Positions 17,501-27,005 of a DNA stretch of 64,000 bases are shown here, one piece after another. Below the pieces are notes generated by a model that did not search any database, was not told where the DNA came from, and was given only the letters and a program-made list of their open reading frames with translations. The position numbers and the translations under genes are program-made. The stretch covers positions 28,114 through 92,113 of the forward strand of contig RAYF01000006.1 in the NCBI GenBank assembly GCA_003611745.1. Direction: 5' to 3'. Positions within the stretch are counted from its first letter, which is position 1; each line of letters starts with the position of its first letter. This DNA is from a bacterium D16-36. GTDB lineage: Bacteria > Bacillota > Clostridia > Lachnospirales > Lachnospiraceae.

Positions 17501-18169
17501 ATGAAGATTAAACTGTTTTTAGCTGTTACAGGCATCATTGTAGTTGTATCCATCATAGCCCATACAATTGCCTTTAAAGAATCCCCTCTTAAGAATGAGA
17601 TGAGTCTGAGTGATTTACAAAAAAATCACATAAAAGTTCAATATATTCAGCATTCAAGCAGTTGGGATAACACATTTTATGAGGAATTTGAATCAAACAT
17701 TCTTAATGCAGCAAAAGAATGCGATTATGTTTTATTGGTACAACCAACAGAAAAAATCTATTTTAATGCTGGAGTAATATTGCAGCAAGTTAAGATAGTA
17801 AGACAATTTTCAAACGAAATCAGTGATAAGTATATTTGGATTCACAATGGACTAAGGTGTTCACTAAATTATGAAGACGGATGTATTGTACTGTCAGGCA
17901 TGGAAAGGTCTTTTATGCAGAAAGAGTGTAAATATCTGTTATTCTGTGAAAAGGCGCCTATAAATAAATATTCCAAAAGGAAAGTATATAGGGAAGCTGA
18001 GGAAATGTGGATAGGATGTTTTAATGTATCAAGGGATAGTGTTAAAACTGTAGATGGTGAAATGGCTGATTATGATCCGGATATTGAGTATTACTCAGAC
18101 GGGGAGGATGTCTTAAAGTGTTATATGGAAGCAAAACATCAGTTGCTCAAAATATATGATATTCATTAA
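17501..18169 (+). CDS. Membrane-anchored protein of unknown function
   Basis: 222 residues. One hydrophobic N-terminal segment (FLAVTGIIVVVSIIAHTIAF) is followed by a soluble region of about 190 residues that I do not recognise. ATG 17501 has GGAGTGG just upstream. It follows the ATPase gene by 27 bases, so it is probably the last gene of the transporter operon and acts on the outer face of the membrane, as immunity or accessory proteins do. Function unproven. Confidence 0.5.
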   Translation: MKIKLFLAVTGIIVVVSIIAHTIAFKESPLKNEMSLSDLQKNHIKVQYIQHSSSWDNTFYEEFESNILNAAKECDYVLLVQPTEKIYFNAGVILQQVKIVRQFSNEISDKYIWIHNGLRCSLNYEDGCIVLSGMERSFMQKECKYLLFCEKAPINKYSKRKVYREAEEMWIGCFNVSRDSVKTVDGEMADYDPDIEYYSDGEDVLKCYMEAKHQLLKIYDIH

Positions 18170-18239
18170 TAGACTTTCTTGTGAAACTTAGGAACTGTGT
18201 ATTATTTTATATAGGTTTTTACAAAGTATATATTTTATG

Positions 18240-18289
18240 CAAAAAATCCCCCCATTCGCAATTTTTCAATGCGGATAGGGGGATTTTTG
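18240..18289. terminator. Bidirectional terminator between converging genes
   Basis: AAAAAATCCCCC pairs with GGGGGATTTTT (inner arms 18246-18252 and 18278-18284), with further pairing in the loop. A/T runs on both sides allow use by the plus-strand gene at 17501 and the chemoreceptor on the minus strand. Confidence 0.8.
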
Positions 18290-18305
18290 ATTATCCTGAT
18301 TTTGG

Positions 18306-20365
18306 CTACAGCTTGAATTTATCAACAATTCCCTGCAGGGTTTCAGCCATTTCGCCGTTTAACTTAACCTGATTATAGGTATTATCAGAAAGGTTAACAA
18401 CTTCTGATGACTTGTCAGCGATTGTCACGACGCCCTCGGAGGACTCATTAATCGTTACTGTAATTCCGGAAATTGCCGTTGCAATATCATTTGTTGCCAG
18501 CTCAAGCCGTTTTAGGGAATGAGTAATCTCTTCCAGAGTGGACTGGAAAGATTCAGCATCTGAGTGATAGGTATTGCTGATGTTTGTAAAGTTATCATAA
18601 TCCTTCATGACAGAGGTATCAATGAAATTAAGTGTCTTTGTCAGGCATTCATCAATATTGTTTACAGCGGTAGTTACCTCAGTTACAATAGAAATAATAT
18701 TGGCAACCGTATTGGATGACTGTTCTGCGAGGTTACTGATTTCCTTTGCCACAACAGCAAAGCCTTTGCCGTATTTGCCGGATTTGGCGGCCTCAATATT
18801 TGCATTTAAAGCAAGAAGTGAGGTCTGCTCGGCAATATCAAGGATATTTTGTGTTAAATCATTAATCTTAGAAACAGCTTTCGACTGCTCTAAAGCTGTA
18901 TGGGCTTCTACGCTGACCTTGCTGTATAGGGCACGGGTGCTGTCTGCTGCCTGTATTGCTGACTGCCTTGCATTCGTTGCACGGTCCATAATTGCGTCTG
19001 AAAGATTAATCGTATCCCGTGACTGTTTGTTGATTTCCACAGTGCGGCCTTTGATGGTATCAACCTGCCCCTTGATAGCGTTGATTGTCTCCGTGGTCTG
19101 CTCCATGCCGGATGCAAGCTCCTCGGATACTGCAGAATTTTCTGAGGCGCAGTCCGTAAGGCTGGCAGCAATATCACTCAGGGTAGTGCTTTCAGAACTG
19201 ATATTTTCTGTGATATCATTCAAGTTGCTGATTACATTCTTAATGCTGTTGTGCATCTTTTTGATTTCTCTTGCCATTGTACCAATCTCGGTCTTCTCCT
19301 TGGTAAGCTTATCAATAGATTTTGTAGAAGTAAAATCCAAAGAGGAGATATTTGTTATTTCCTTTGTCATCTGGGCAATCGGATGAAGGAATGTATAAAT
19401 GACAAGGTAAGCAAAGACGGAAACAAGCGCTGCGATAACGATACAGAAGATAATGGATTTTAACGCTGTGTCGTTTACAGGCTTTAGCAGTTCGCTCTTA
19501 TCCGCCTGTATAATCAATGTCCAGCCATTTGTGGTGGAGGTTGCAAGCCCTGCGATTTTCTCGCCCTCATAATTGAAATGAAGCACAGCAGATACTACAT
19601 TTCTCTTGGAAATGACATCACGTATAATTTCTTCGCCTGCAATTTTTCCGATGTATTCACTGTCAGGATGGTATAAGAAGTGCCCCAAAGGTGACAGGAG
19701 ATAAGCAAAACTGGATTCGGTATTCTGCAGTTTAACAGATGCCAATTCCGCAGTAAAATTCTGTACTGGAACGGTGATGGCAACGCAACCGAATAACGTG
19801 TCTGCGTTAATCAATGGAACTGTGCATATAATGCAATTTTCTTCGCCAGCCTTGACATAGTCACTCTGCATAGGCTGTTTCATGGATAAGGCGGCATTTA
19901 CGTAATAGGGATTGTTCTCCTTTGAGTAGCTGTCATCTGACGCTGTGAGGAAATTGCCTTCTTTGTCATAAACCGCTGCAGATAAATAACTCGGGTTATC
20001 CTTGATGAAGGATTTTAAATTTGCTGTAATCAGGGATGGTTCGCCGCCCTGTACTAAACAGCTGTAAAAGTCGCCATCGGTATTCATATATTCAGCGGTG
20101 TCATTAATGGCGCTGATTCTTGCTTCCAGGATTTTAATATAAGACTGTGACAAATCCAGCATATTATTCTATTCTATGCCTGATCTGACAGAGAACGTCT
20201 GGAACCAGGTATTGTAGTCAGATAGGAGGCTATCAGTACGATAATAACAGCTATTAGCGCAGTATAATAACCGCGGGCGATAACGCTTTTTATAGGGTTT
20301 AGGGAAGTAAGGGAAAACTTCCCGGTTTTTGTGGAGGAACCAACAATATTTTCTTTCTTACTCAA
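18306..20365 (-). pseudogene. Methyl-accepting chemotaxis protein, split near its N terminus
   Basis: The minus strand encodes a whole chemoreceptor in two frames. The first part (from about 20365, a TTG after AGGTG) gives a basic N terminus and first membrane helix ending LTTIPGSRRSLSDQA, then stops at 20174. The second, open from 20162, continues with [20 protein letters not shown], a Cache-like extracellular domain, a second membrane helix, a HAMP-like linker and the signalling tip with [20 protein letters not shown]. Between them lies a tandem AATAG AATAG duplication and an in-frame stop. The second part lacks its own RBS. It is probably broken, or needs frame correction. A sugar-binding protein gene precedes it. 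Confidence 0.8.
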
Positions 20366-20424
20366 TCGATACACCTACTTTCATGTTTGGTGGCGCCTGT
20401 CTGATAGGCATTATGCAGTACTTA

Positions 20425-20449
20425 TTAGGAAACTTCTCATTGTGCGGTG
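20425..20449. repeat. Copy of a dispersed short repeat
   Basis: A 25-base stretch, TAGGAAACTTCTC followed by ATTGTGCGGTG, closely matches 62240-62264 (TAGGAAAGTTCTC then GGTGTGTGGTG). Both sit between genes. Confidence 0.5.
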
Positions 20450-20492
20450 ATATATCAACAATAAACCCGCCTTAAAAAGTAAGGAAAGCGGT

Positions 20493-21590
20493 TTAGTATT
20501 GACGGTTTGGGAGTTCTGCGGCTGCCATATCAGCAGTGAAAACACCCTCCTCAACATAATTTGTCTTGTCAATCGTTTCACCGGCAACCATCTTAGCGAC
20601 TGATTTTTCTGTGGTTGGGCCGAGAAGAGGGTTACACTCTACACAGAGGTCAACTTTTGCCTTATCAACCATGAGTTTAAATACTTCTGCCTCTCCATCA
20701 AAGGAGATGATTATGTAATCATTTGGGTCAATATTCTTTTCTTTCAAGGTCTCAATAACGCCATAGCACATGGTATCATTGTGGGTTACAATAACATCAA
20801 TTTTGTCACCATATTTATCCAGATACTTTGCCATAAGGGTCTTTGCTTTTGCCTTATCGAAATCAGCTTTTTCCTCGGCAAGAATTTTGAAGTTTTTGTT
20901 TTTCTTGATGATTCTGTTAAATCCGTCATGGCGTCCAATCTGTGCAGATGCTCCCGCCCCGCCTTGGAGCACCACGATATTCATTTTCTTGCCTTTTGCT
21001 TCGTCTACCAGCCACTTGCCGGCATTCTCGCCCTCAAGGTCAAAATTAGAACCCAGCCAGCCTTCATACAGGCTCTCATCCGCTGATACCTTCCTGTCAA
21101 CAAGGAATACCTTACAGCCGGCTTCTTTGGCGGCCTTTAAGACATCATCAAAGCCGTCCTCCTGAATCGGGTCAAGGCAGATAACGTCCGCTTTGTCTGC
21201 GATTGCATTATTCATTGCTTCAATCTGTACCTCATAGTGTCCCTGCCCATCCACGAAAGTATAATCATAAGCGTCTGTATCAAAAGTTGAGTTCATACTT
21301 GTAGTAAGGGCGGCTGACCATCCAATACCATTTGCATTGTTAATGAACCATACATTTGGCGCCTTGCCAGATGAGGAGGAAGAATCATCAGAACTCTTGT
21401 CTTTATCTTTTTTGCTATCTTTAGAAGCCCCTACATCTGTCACCTTATCGCCTGAGCCAAATTGTGCAGAGGTAAGAATCTGTTCTTCGCTTGTCTTTAC
21501 TTTAGTAGAATAGGAATCCTGTTTTCCGGCAGTGCAGCCGGTAAACGCAATAGTTGTAATCAACAGTAACGGTAAAATCTTCTTTTTCAT
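20493..21590 (-). CDS. Sugar-binding lipoprotein of the ribose/galactose type
   Basis: 365 residues. A lipoprotein signal ends in the lipobox FTGC, followed by a low-complexity Ser/Lys/Asp linker. The type I periplasmic-binding fold follows (VWFINNANGIGWSAAL, ADVICLDPIQEDGF, GGAGASAQIGRHDGF, VIVTHNDTMCYGVIE). It resembles galactofuranose or ribose binding proteins. No permease or ATPase is adjacent. The chemoreceptor gene comes 128 bases later on the same strand and a LacI regulator precedes it, so it may present a sugar to the receptor. The RBS is weak; ATG 21590 is my best start. Confidence 0.8.
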   Translation of the reverse strand: MKKKILPLLLITTIAFTGCTAGKQDSYSTKVKTSEEQILTSAQFGSGDKVTDVGASKDSKKDKDKSSDDSSSSSGKAPNVWFINNANGIGWSAALTTSMNSTFDTDAYDYTFVDGQGHYEVQIEAMNNAIADKADVICLDPIQEDGFDDVLKAAKEAGCKVFLVDRKVSADESLYEGWLGSNFDLEGENAGKWLVDEAKGKKMNIVVLQGGAGASAQIGRHDGFNRIIKKNKNFKILAEEKADFDKAKAKTLMAKYLDKYGDKIDVIVTHNDTMCYGVIETLKEKNIDPNDYIIISFDGEAEVFKLMVDKAKVDLCVECNPLLGPTTEKSVAKMVAGETIDKTNYVEEGVFTADMAAAELPNRQY

Positions 21591-21669
21591 ATTCACATAA
21601 GCTACTCTGATACCAGATTGCTATATAGCATAGCCCTCACTTCCCGCCAGCTTCGTGGTACAAAACCAG

Positions 21670-21683
21670 TTAGCAGTTGCTAA
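21670..21683. promoter_or_regulatory. Palindrome upstream of the sugar-binding protein gene
   Basis: TTAGCA-GT-TGCTAA is a 6-2-6 inverted repeat about 80 bases upstream of the binding-protein start. It could be an operator. It does not match the CAAACGTTTG sites upstream of the LacI gene. Confidence 0.35.
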
Positions 21684-21810
21684 AATGCCTTTCGTGATGC
21701 GCAATACACCACAAATTACTCCCGAAATATCCTTTCTGTAGTATAGCACATTTTAGGGCAGCAGGCTATAGTATAATGGTTAAATTTCTGGGCAACAGCA
21801 TCCAAAGAAA

Positions 21811-22809
21811 TTATTTCTGCTGGTAGCAGCTGCTGCGTTCCACAATCCGGCAGGGGAATTCTATTCGCACTGCCTCCCTGTGCTCTCTGGCAATGCGGTC
21901 TAGCAGCAGGGAAACTGCCATATGTGCCATTTCACTGCGGGGAATATGTATCGTAGTGAGATATGGCTGTGTATTTTGCGAGGCTTCAATATTATCAATA
22001 GAAATTACAGATATGGGCTGTTTTAGCTGGCGTTTCTTTTCTTTCAGCAATTTCAGTACATGGATGGCAGTCTTGTCATTTGCACAGAAAACGGCGGTAA
22101 ATTCTGTTTCCCCGGTTAGTTTCTTTTCGAGCAAAGCTGAGAATTCTGCTTCGCCGTCCCCTGTTGCCTGCTTAATTAATTCGAAATCCATAGGAATATT
22201 ATTGCGGATTAGCATGTCACAGTAACCGACATAGCGGCTTTCAAAAGAACAGTCACCGATATAGGCAATCCTCTGATGCCCTAGGGAAAACAGGTACTTC
22301 ATTGCCAGCTCTGCAGCCTTTTTGCCGTCGCAGACTACTTCATCCACATTAAAATTCATAGGATTACGCCAGATTCCAACTACATTTCTGTTCTGTGCAG
22401 TGATACTTCCAAGCAGCTTGTCGGAGCAGCGGCCGAGGATAATCACTCCGCTGGAATCGGAAAGGTTCTGGCGGAAAGATTCATCAGCATAGACAATATG
22501 GTCAACTGAAGCTTTTTGTTTCAGAAGCTCTACTTCCAGATCCCGGAATAATTCCAGAAAGAAAGGATCCTCTTCCAGACTGGAAATACGTGCCAGTATA
22601 ATAGAGATATGGGGGAGGCTCCGGGCGGCTGTGCCGGACTTTTGCAGTGATCTGGCAGATTCATTTGGCTGGTAGTTGATTTCTCTTGCCGCAGCCCAGA
22701 TTTTATCCTGCAGCTCTTTGGAGGCACAGGTAGGGGAAGTATTATTTAAGACTCTGGAAACGGTGGAGATGGAGGTTCCCACCATAGATGCAATCTTTTT
22801 TAATGACAT
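21811..22809 (-). CDS. LacI-family transcriptional regulator
   Basis: 332 residues. The helix-turn-helix (MSLKKIASMVGTSISTVSRV) and hinge helix (NYQPNESARSLQ) are at the N terminus. A periplasmic-binding-like effector domain follows (RIAYIGDCSFESRYVGY, AVFCANDKTAI, ISVISIDNIEAS). ATG 22809 gives the standard LacI start; in-frame codons further upstream are not conserved. It probably binds the two CAAACGTTTG sites between it and sbp. The effector is not evident; sugars are usual for the family. It reads in the same direction as the sugar-binding protein and chemoreceptor genes. Confidence 0.9.
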   Translation of the reverse strand: MSLKKIASMVGTSISTVSRVLNNTSPTCASKELQDKIWAAAREINYQPNESARSLQKSGTAARSLPHISIILARISSLEEDPFFLELFRDLEVELLKQKASVDHIVYADESFRQNLSDSSGVIILGRCSDKLLGSITAQNRNVVGIWRNPMNFNVDEVVCDGKKAAELAMKYLFSLGHQRIAYIGDCSFESRYVGYCDMLIRNNIPMDFELIKQATGDGEAEFSALLEKKLTGETEFTAVFCANDKTAIHVLKLLKEKKRQLKQPISVISIDNIEASQNTQPYLTTIHIPRSEMAHMAVSLLLDRIAREHREAVRIEFPCRIVERSSCYQQK

Positions 22810-22889
22810 AGCTGTATATAACTCCCTTCTATAATGAAAAATAAGAATCACGGAACTTTGCCATCTGCAGCAGTTTTCGCAATGGAACA

Positions 22890-23005
22890 CAAACGTTTGC
22901 ATAAAAACTGTTTGACAAATTGTGTAAATTTCTGTATCTTTTTATTGTTCTTGTGAAACAATAGCATATGAGCACAATTAAGTCAATTGCAAACACAAAC
23001 GTTTG
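22890..23005. promoter_or_regulatory. Divergent lacI/sbp promoters flanked by two LacI-type operators
   Basis: CAAACGTTTG occurs at 22890-22899 and 22996-23005, both inside the same 15-base sequence when read on the minus strand (GCAAACGTTTGTGTT). Plus-strand promoter for sbp: TTGACA (22912-22917), 17 bases, TATCTT (22935-22940). Minus-strand promoter for the regulator: TTGACT (22981-22986), 17 bases, TATTGT (22958-22963). Two operators bracketing both promoters would allow looping repression. Confidence 0.8.
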
Positions 23006-23040
23006 CGTAATATGAGTAATTGCGATAGGAGGATTTATCC

Positions 23041-24084
23041 ATGAAAACAAAGAATAGGTTAAAAAAGGGGATTGCACTGGGAATGTCAATGGTGCTTCTA
23101 ATGGGGGCAGTAACTGGCTGCGGCAGTGATAAGGGCAAGGATAAGGAAGAAAGTGATACTGTTACGATTACAAATGTATCGTATGATCCAACCAGAGAAC
23201 TGTATGAGCAGTATAATAAAATATTTAAAGATTATTATAAAGAAAAAACGGGAAAAATGATAGAAATAACCCAGTCCCATGGTGGCTCGGGTTCTCAGGC
23301 GCGTTCTGTGGTAGAGGGTAATGAGGCGGATGTGGTGACACTGGCGCTGGCACATGACATTACGCTGATTGAAGAGGCAGGGATGATTGAGAAGGGCTGG
23401 CTCAGTGAATTTGAAGGCAACAGTTCCCCATATACCTCAACCATTACATTTCTGGTGCGCAAGGGAAATGAAAAGGGCATTAAGGATTGGGATGATTTAG
23501 TAAAAGATGGTGTGGAAATTATAACGCCAGATCCGAAGTCTTCCGGCGGTGCATGTTGGAACTTCCTTGCTGCATGGTATTATGCAGATAAGAAGTTCGG
23601 CGGCGATGAGGCAAAGATTAAAGAGTTTATGGCAAAGCTTTATAAAAATGTACTGGTTATGGATTCCGGCGCAAGGGGGGCGACCACTACATTTGTAGAA
23701 AACGGTGAGGGAGATGTGCTGATTGCATGGGAGAACGAGGCATTATTGTCAGTGAAAGAACATCCGGACGATTACGAGATGGTTACGCCTAGTATCAGTA
23801 TTAAGGCAGAGCCTTCTGTTGCGATTGTAGATGAAAATGCGGATAAGAACGGGACGCAGGAAGCAGCGAAAGAATACCTTAATTATCTTTACTCAGATGA
23901 TGCACAGAAATTGGCCGGGCAGAATTTCTATCGTCCAAGTAATCAGAAAATTCTGGAGACATTTTCTGATACTTTTGACTTATCTGTTGATATGTGTACT
24001 ATTGATGATTTTGGCGGATGGGATCAGGCGTATAAGGATTATTTTCAGGATGATGCCATATTTGATGAAATTTACAATCAGTAG
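23041..24084 (+). CDS. sbp: Sulfate/thiosulfate-binding lipoprotein
   Basis: 347 residues. The lipoprotein signal ends at VTGCGSD. The mature part matches sulfate-binding proteins: NVSYDPTRELYEQYNKIF, SHGGSGSQARSV, ADVVTLALAHDI, and a Gly-Gly-rich anion site. It captures sulfate outside the membrane for the CysTWA transporter encoded next. GGAGG precedes the ATG. First gene of a four-gene operon under two LacI-type operators, unusual for sulfate uptake. Confidence 0.93.
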   Translation: MKTKNRLKKGIALGMSMVLLMGAVTGCGSDKGKDKEESDTVTITNVSYDPTRELYEQYNKIFKDYYKEKTGKMIEITQSHGGSGSQARSVVEGNEADVVTLALAHDITLIEEAGMIEKGWLSEFEGNSSPYTSTITFLVRKGNEKGIKDWDDLVKDGVEIITPDPKSSGGACWNFLAAWYYADKKFGGDEAKIKEFMAKLYKNVLVMDSGARGATTTFVENGEGDVLIAWENEALLSVKEHPDDYEMVTPSISIKAEPSVAIVDENADKNGTQEAAKEYLNYLYSDDAQKLAGQNFYRPSNQKILETFSDTFDLSVDMCTIDDFGGWDQAYKDYFQDDAIFDEIYNQ

Positions 24085-24132
24085 CGATGTGCCGCTGGAA
24101 GCGGCATGCCAGTTAAATTTGGAGGTAGCCTA

Positions 24133-24978
24133 ATGAGTGGAAAAGCAAAGAAAGGGAAGAGTGTGCTGCCGGGGTTTGGGTTAACGATGGGGGTTACAGT
24201 GGCACTGCTGTCCCTCCTGATTCTGATTCCTTTGGCATCTGTTCTGGTATATGCTTTCCATATGTCAGGAAAGGAATTTCTGGAGCTGATGCTGCGCCAG
24301 AATGTAAGGCAGGCATTTGTGACCAGTATCAGCTGTGCTTTTATTGCAGCGGTTGTGAACTGTGTATTTGGATTGATTCTGGCATGGGTGCTGGTGCGCT
24401 ATGATTTTCCGGGGAAACGCCTGATGGATGGAATGATTGAACTGCCGTTTGCGCTGCCTACCGCAGTTGCAGGTATCACCCTGTCGAAAATGTATTCTGA
24501 TGAAGGGGCTATCGGAAGGATGCTGGAGCATATTGGCATTAAGGCATCTTATACCAAGGTGGGATTAACAATTGCTCTGGTATTTGTCGGAATTCCTTTC
24601 GTGGTAAGGGCACTGCAGCCTGTGTTAGAAAAGTTGCCGGAAACGTATGAGGAAGCCAGCACTATGCTGGGGGCAAGCCGTGGCTATACATTCCGCAGGG
24701 TAATTCTTCCGGAACTAATGCCTGCGCTCCTGACTGGTTTTGGCCTTGCATTGGCAAGAGGGATTGGCGAATATGGAAGTGTTATCTACATATCCGGCAA
24801 TAGCGCAAAAGAAGGTACTCAGGTAGTTTCGTATATTATTATGCAGAAGCTCAATTCCGGAAGTGTAGATTATGAGGGCGCGGCAGCGATAGCGCTGATA
24901 CTGCTGCTTATTTCCTTCTTTCTGCTGTTCCTCATTAATATAATACAGATTGCTGCGTCTCGCAGGACGAAGCAGTAG
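24133..24978 (+). CDS. cysT: Sulfate ABC transporter permease CysT (CysU)
   Basis: 281 residues with six membrane helices. The permease EAA loop is visible as ETYEEASTMLGASRGYTF. ATG 24133 follows GGAGGT at ideal spacing. It pairs with CysW to form the membrane channel. Ordered sbp-cysT-cysW-cysA with gaps of 48, 15 and 14 bases. Confidence 0.93.
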   Translation: MSGKAKKGKSVLPGFGLTMGVTVALLSLLILIPLASVLVYAFHMSGKEFLELMLRQNVRQAFVTSISCAFIAAVVNCVFGLILAWVLVRYDFPGKRLMDGMIELPFALPTAVAGITLSKMYSDEGAIGRMLEHIGIKASYTKVGLTIALVFVGIPFVVRALQPVLEKLPETYEEASTMLGASRGYTFRRVILPELMPALLTGFGLALARGIGEYGSVIYISGNSAKEGTQVVSYIIMQKLNSGSVDYEGAAAIALILLLISFFLLFLINIIQIAASRRTKQ

Positions 24979-24993
24979 AAGGGAGGGGACAGC

Positions 24994-25884
24994 ATGAAAA
25001 ATCAGGAGAGTATGACAATGGAATCTTCAAAAAATCAAAAGGGGGCTGGCTCAGGGGAAGGGAAGCTGGCGAGATGCCTGCTCATTGGAATCAGTGTACT
25101 GTTCCTTCTAATTATGCTGGTTTTTCCTTTAGTTGAAGTAATTTACCGTTCATTAAAAGAAGGGCTGAAGATGTATGGAGATGCACTGACTGCCCCTAAT
25201 ACACTGTCAGCGTTAGGGGTTACTCTGATTGCCGCAGTGATAGCGTTGGCGGTAAATACCTTTTTTGGGCTGTGTGCTGCATGGCTTATCACAAAATTTG
25301 ATTTCCGTGGCAGGCAGCTGTTATCCACATTGATAGACATTCCTTTTTCTATTTCACCAGTTATAGCCGGCCTTGCATTTATTATGACATTCGGCAGAAT
25401 GGGATGGGCAAAGCCCTTGATAGATGGAGTGAACGATTTGTTTGGAACGGATATTTCTCTGGTCTTTTCTGTTCCGGGCGTAGTTTTAGCAACGATTTTT
25501 GTTACTTTTCCGTTTGTGTCCAGAGAATTGATACCTGTTATGCAGGCACAGGGCAGCGCGGAGGAGGAAGCGGCAGCTATGATGGGGGCAAAGGGCCTTA
25601 CGATTTTTAGGAGGGTGACATTTCCTCACATTAAATGGGCGCTGCTCTATGGGATGATTTTGTGTGCTGCGAGGGCTTTAGGTGAATTTGGTGCAGTCTA
25701 TGCAGTTTCTAAGGCCAGGGGCAAGACATTTACACTTCCTCTGGAAATTGATGCATTGTATATGGCCGGCAGTGCGGATTCGATTACGCAGGCATTTGCC
25801 GTATCTTCTTTGCTGGTAATTATGGCAATTATCATATTGATTTTGAAACAGATTGTGGAATATCGTGGTAAAAGGGAACAGTGA
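24994..25884 (+). CDS. cysW: Sulfate ABC transporter permease CysW
   Basis: 296 residues. A hydrophilic N terminus of about 25 residues is followed by six helices. The coupling loop is EEEAAAMMGAKGLTIFRRVT, and the typical ARALGEFGAVYAVS segment follows. RBS GGGAGGGG. Second permease of the transporter. Confidence 0.93.
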   Translation: MKNQESMTMESSKNQKGAGSGEGKLARCLLIGISVLFLLIMLVFPLVEVIYRSLKEGLKMYGDALTAPNTLSALGVTLIAAVIALAVNTFFGLCAAWLITKFDFRGRQLLSTLIDIPFSISPVIAGLAFIMTFGRMGWAKPLIDGVNDLFGTDISLVFSVPGVVLATIFVTFPFVSRELIPVMQAQGSAEEEAAAMMGAKGLTIFRRVTFPHIKWALLYGMILCAARALGEFGAVYAVSKARGKTFTLPLEIDALYMAGSADSITQAFAVSSLLVIMAIIILILKQIVEYRGKREQ

Positions 25885-25898
25885 TGGAGGAATGGAAC

Positions 25899-26966
25899 AT
25901 GTATGTGGAGATGAAGCATATCAATAAAAATTTCGGAGATTATGAGGCGGCTAAAGATATCAATTTTGGCGTGGAGCAGGGAAGGATGGTAGCCCTGTTA
26001 GGCCCCAGCGGAAGCGGGAAAACTACGATTCTGCGGATGATTGCCGGATTGGAGCGGCAGGACAGCGGCGATGTGGTTATTGAGGGAAAGGTAGTCAATG
26101 ATATCGCTGCAAGGGACAGGGGGATTGGCTTTGTCTTTCAGAACTATGCCCTGTTCCGCTATATGACTGTGTATGAGAATGTTGCTTTTGGGCTGCGTGT
26201 ACAGAAAGAGGAAAAACAAAAAATACATAGTCGTGTGACTGAACTGATAAATTTGGTAGGGCTTGAAGGCATGGAAAAACGGTATCCGGATCAACTATCA
26301 GGCGGGCAGCGCCAGAGAGTGGCGTTTGCCAGGGCACTTGCGCCAAATCCGCAGCTTCTGCTGCTGGATGAACCGTTTGCGGCGATTGATGCCAAAGTGC
26401 GTAAAGAACTGCGGGGATGGCTGAAAGAAATGATTGCAAAGGTAGGCATTACCAGCATCTTTGTGACACATGATCAGGATGAGGCTGTAGAAGTGGCAGA
26501 TGATATTATTATCATAAATGAGGGAAGGCTGGAACAGATGGGGTCGCCGATGGAGATTTACAAAAAACCAAAAACCTCGTTTGTAGCACAGTTTATCGGA
26601 ACTTCGGCGGTATTGGATGACTTTAGCGGATTTAAGGGATTTGAGGACTTGCCGAAAGGAAAGCAGGCAATTGTGCGTCCGGAATTCGTGGAAGCATTTA
26701 AGAGTGATAACGAGAAGTTCAAGAGTTTAATGCATGCAACCGAGACTGGCGTTATCAAGGATATTGCTTTTAGGGGAAGTTATCAGGAGCTTACGCTGGA
26801 AGTGAATGGAATACTGCTTTCAACTAACCGCTCTCTGGAGAGACGCCCAGTAAGGGTCGGGGAGCAGATGTGCGTACTTGTTTACAGGGTGTATATTCTG
26901 GATGAAACAGATGCGGAAATTCATAAAAACCAGCTCCTCAAAGGGGTAGACATAGAGGCATTATAA
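25899..26966 (+). CDS. cysA: Sulfate ABC transporter ATPase CysA
   Basis: 355 residues. Walker A is GPSGSGKTT, Q-loop VFQNYALF, signature LSGGQRQRVAFARAL, Walker B LLLLDEPFAAID, and switch VTHDQDEA. The C-terminal third is a TOBE-like regulatory part, as in CysA. ATG 25899 is preferred because GGAGG lies eight bases upstream; an in-frame GTG at 25881 overlaps the end of cysW. Terminator directly downstream. Confidence 0.93.
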   Translation: MYVEMKHINKNFGDYEAAKDINFGVEQGRMVALLGPSGSGKTTILRMIAGLERQDSGDVVIEGKVVNDIAARDRGIGFVFQNYALFRYMTVYENVAFGLRVQKEEKQKIHSRVTELINLVGLEGMEKRYPDQLSGGQRQRVAFARALAPNPQLLLLDEPFAAIDAKVRKELRGWLKEMIAKVGITSIFVTHDQDEAVEVADDIIIINEGRLEQMGSPMEIYKKPKTSFVAQFIGTSAVLDDFSGFKGFEDLPKGKQAIVRPEFVEAFKSDNEKFKSLMHATETGVIKDIAFRGSYQELTLEVNGILLSTNRSLERRPVRVGEQMCVLVYRVYILDETDAEIHKNQLLKGVDIEAL

Positions 26967-26971
26967 TGGAG

Positions 26972-27005
26972 AAAGCGCACCAGCGAAGTCGGTGCGCTTT
27001 TTTAA
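26972..27005 (+). terminator. Terminator of the sulfate transporter operon
   Basis: AAAGCGCACC (26972-26981) pairs with GGTGCGCTTT (26991-27000), and T residues follow. The loop AGCGAAGTC is the same nine bases as in the terminator at 62301. Confidence 0.9.

Noticed and set aside
18607..19386. 259-codon frame opposite the chemoreceptor gene
   Set aside because: It mirrors the receptor coding sequence, has no RBS and gives no recognisable protein.
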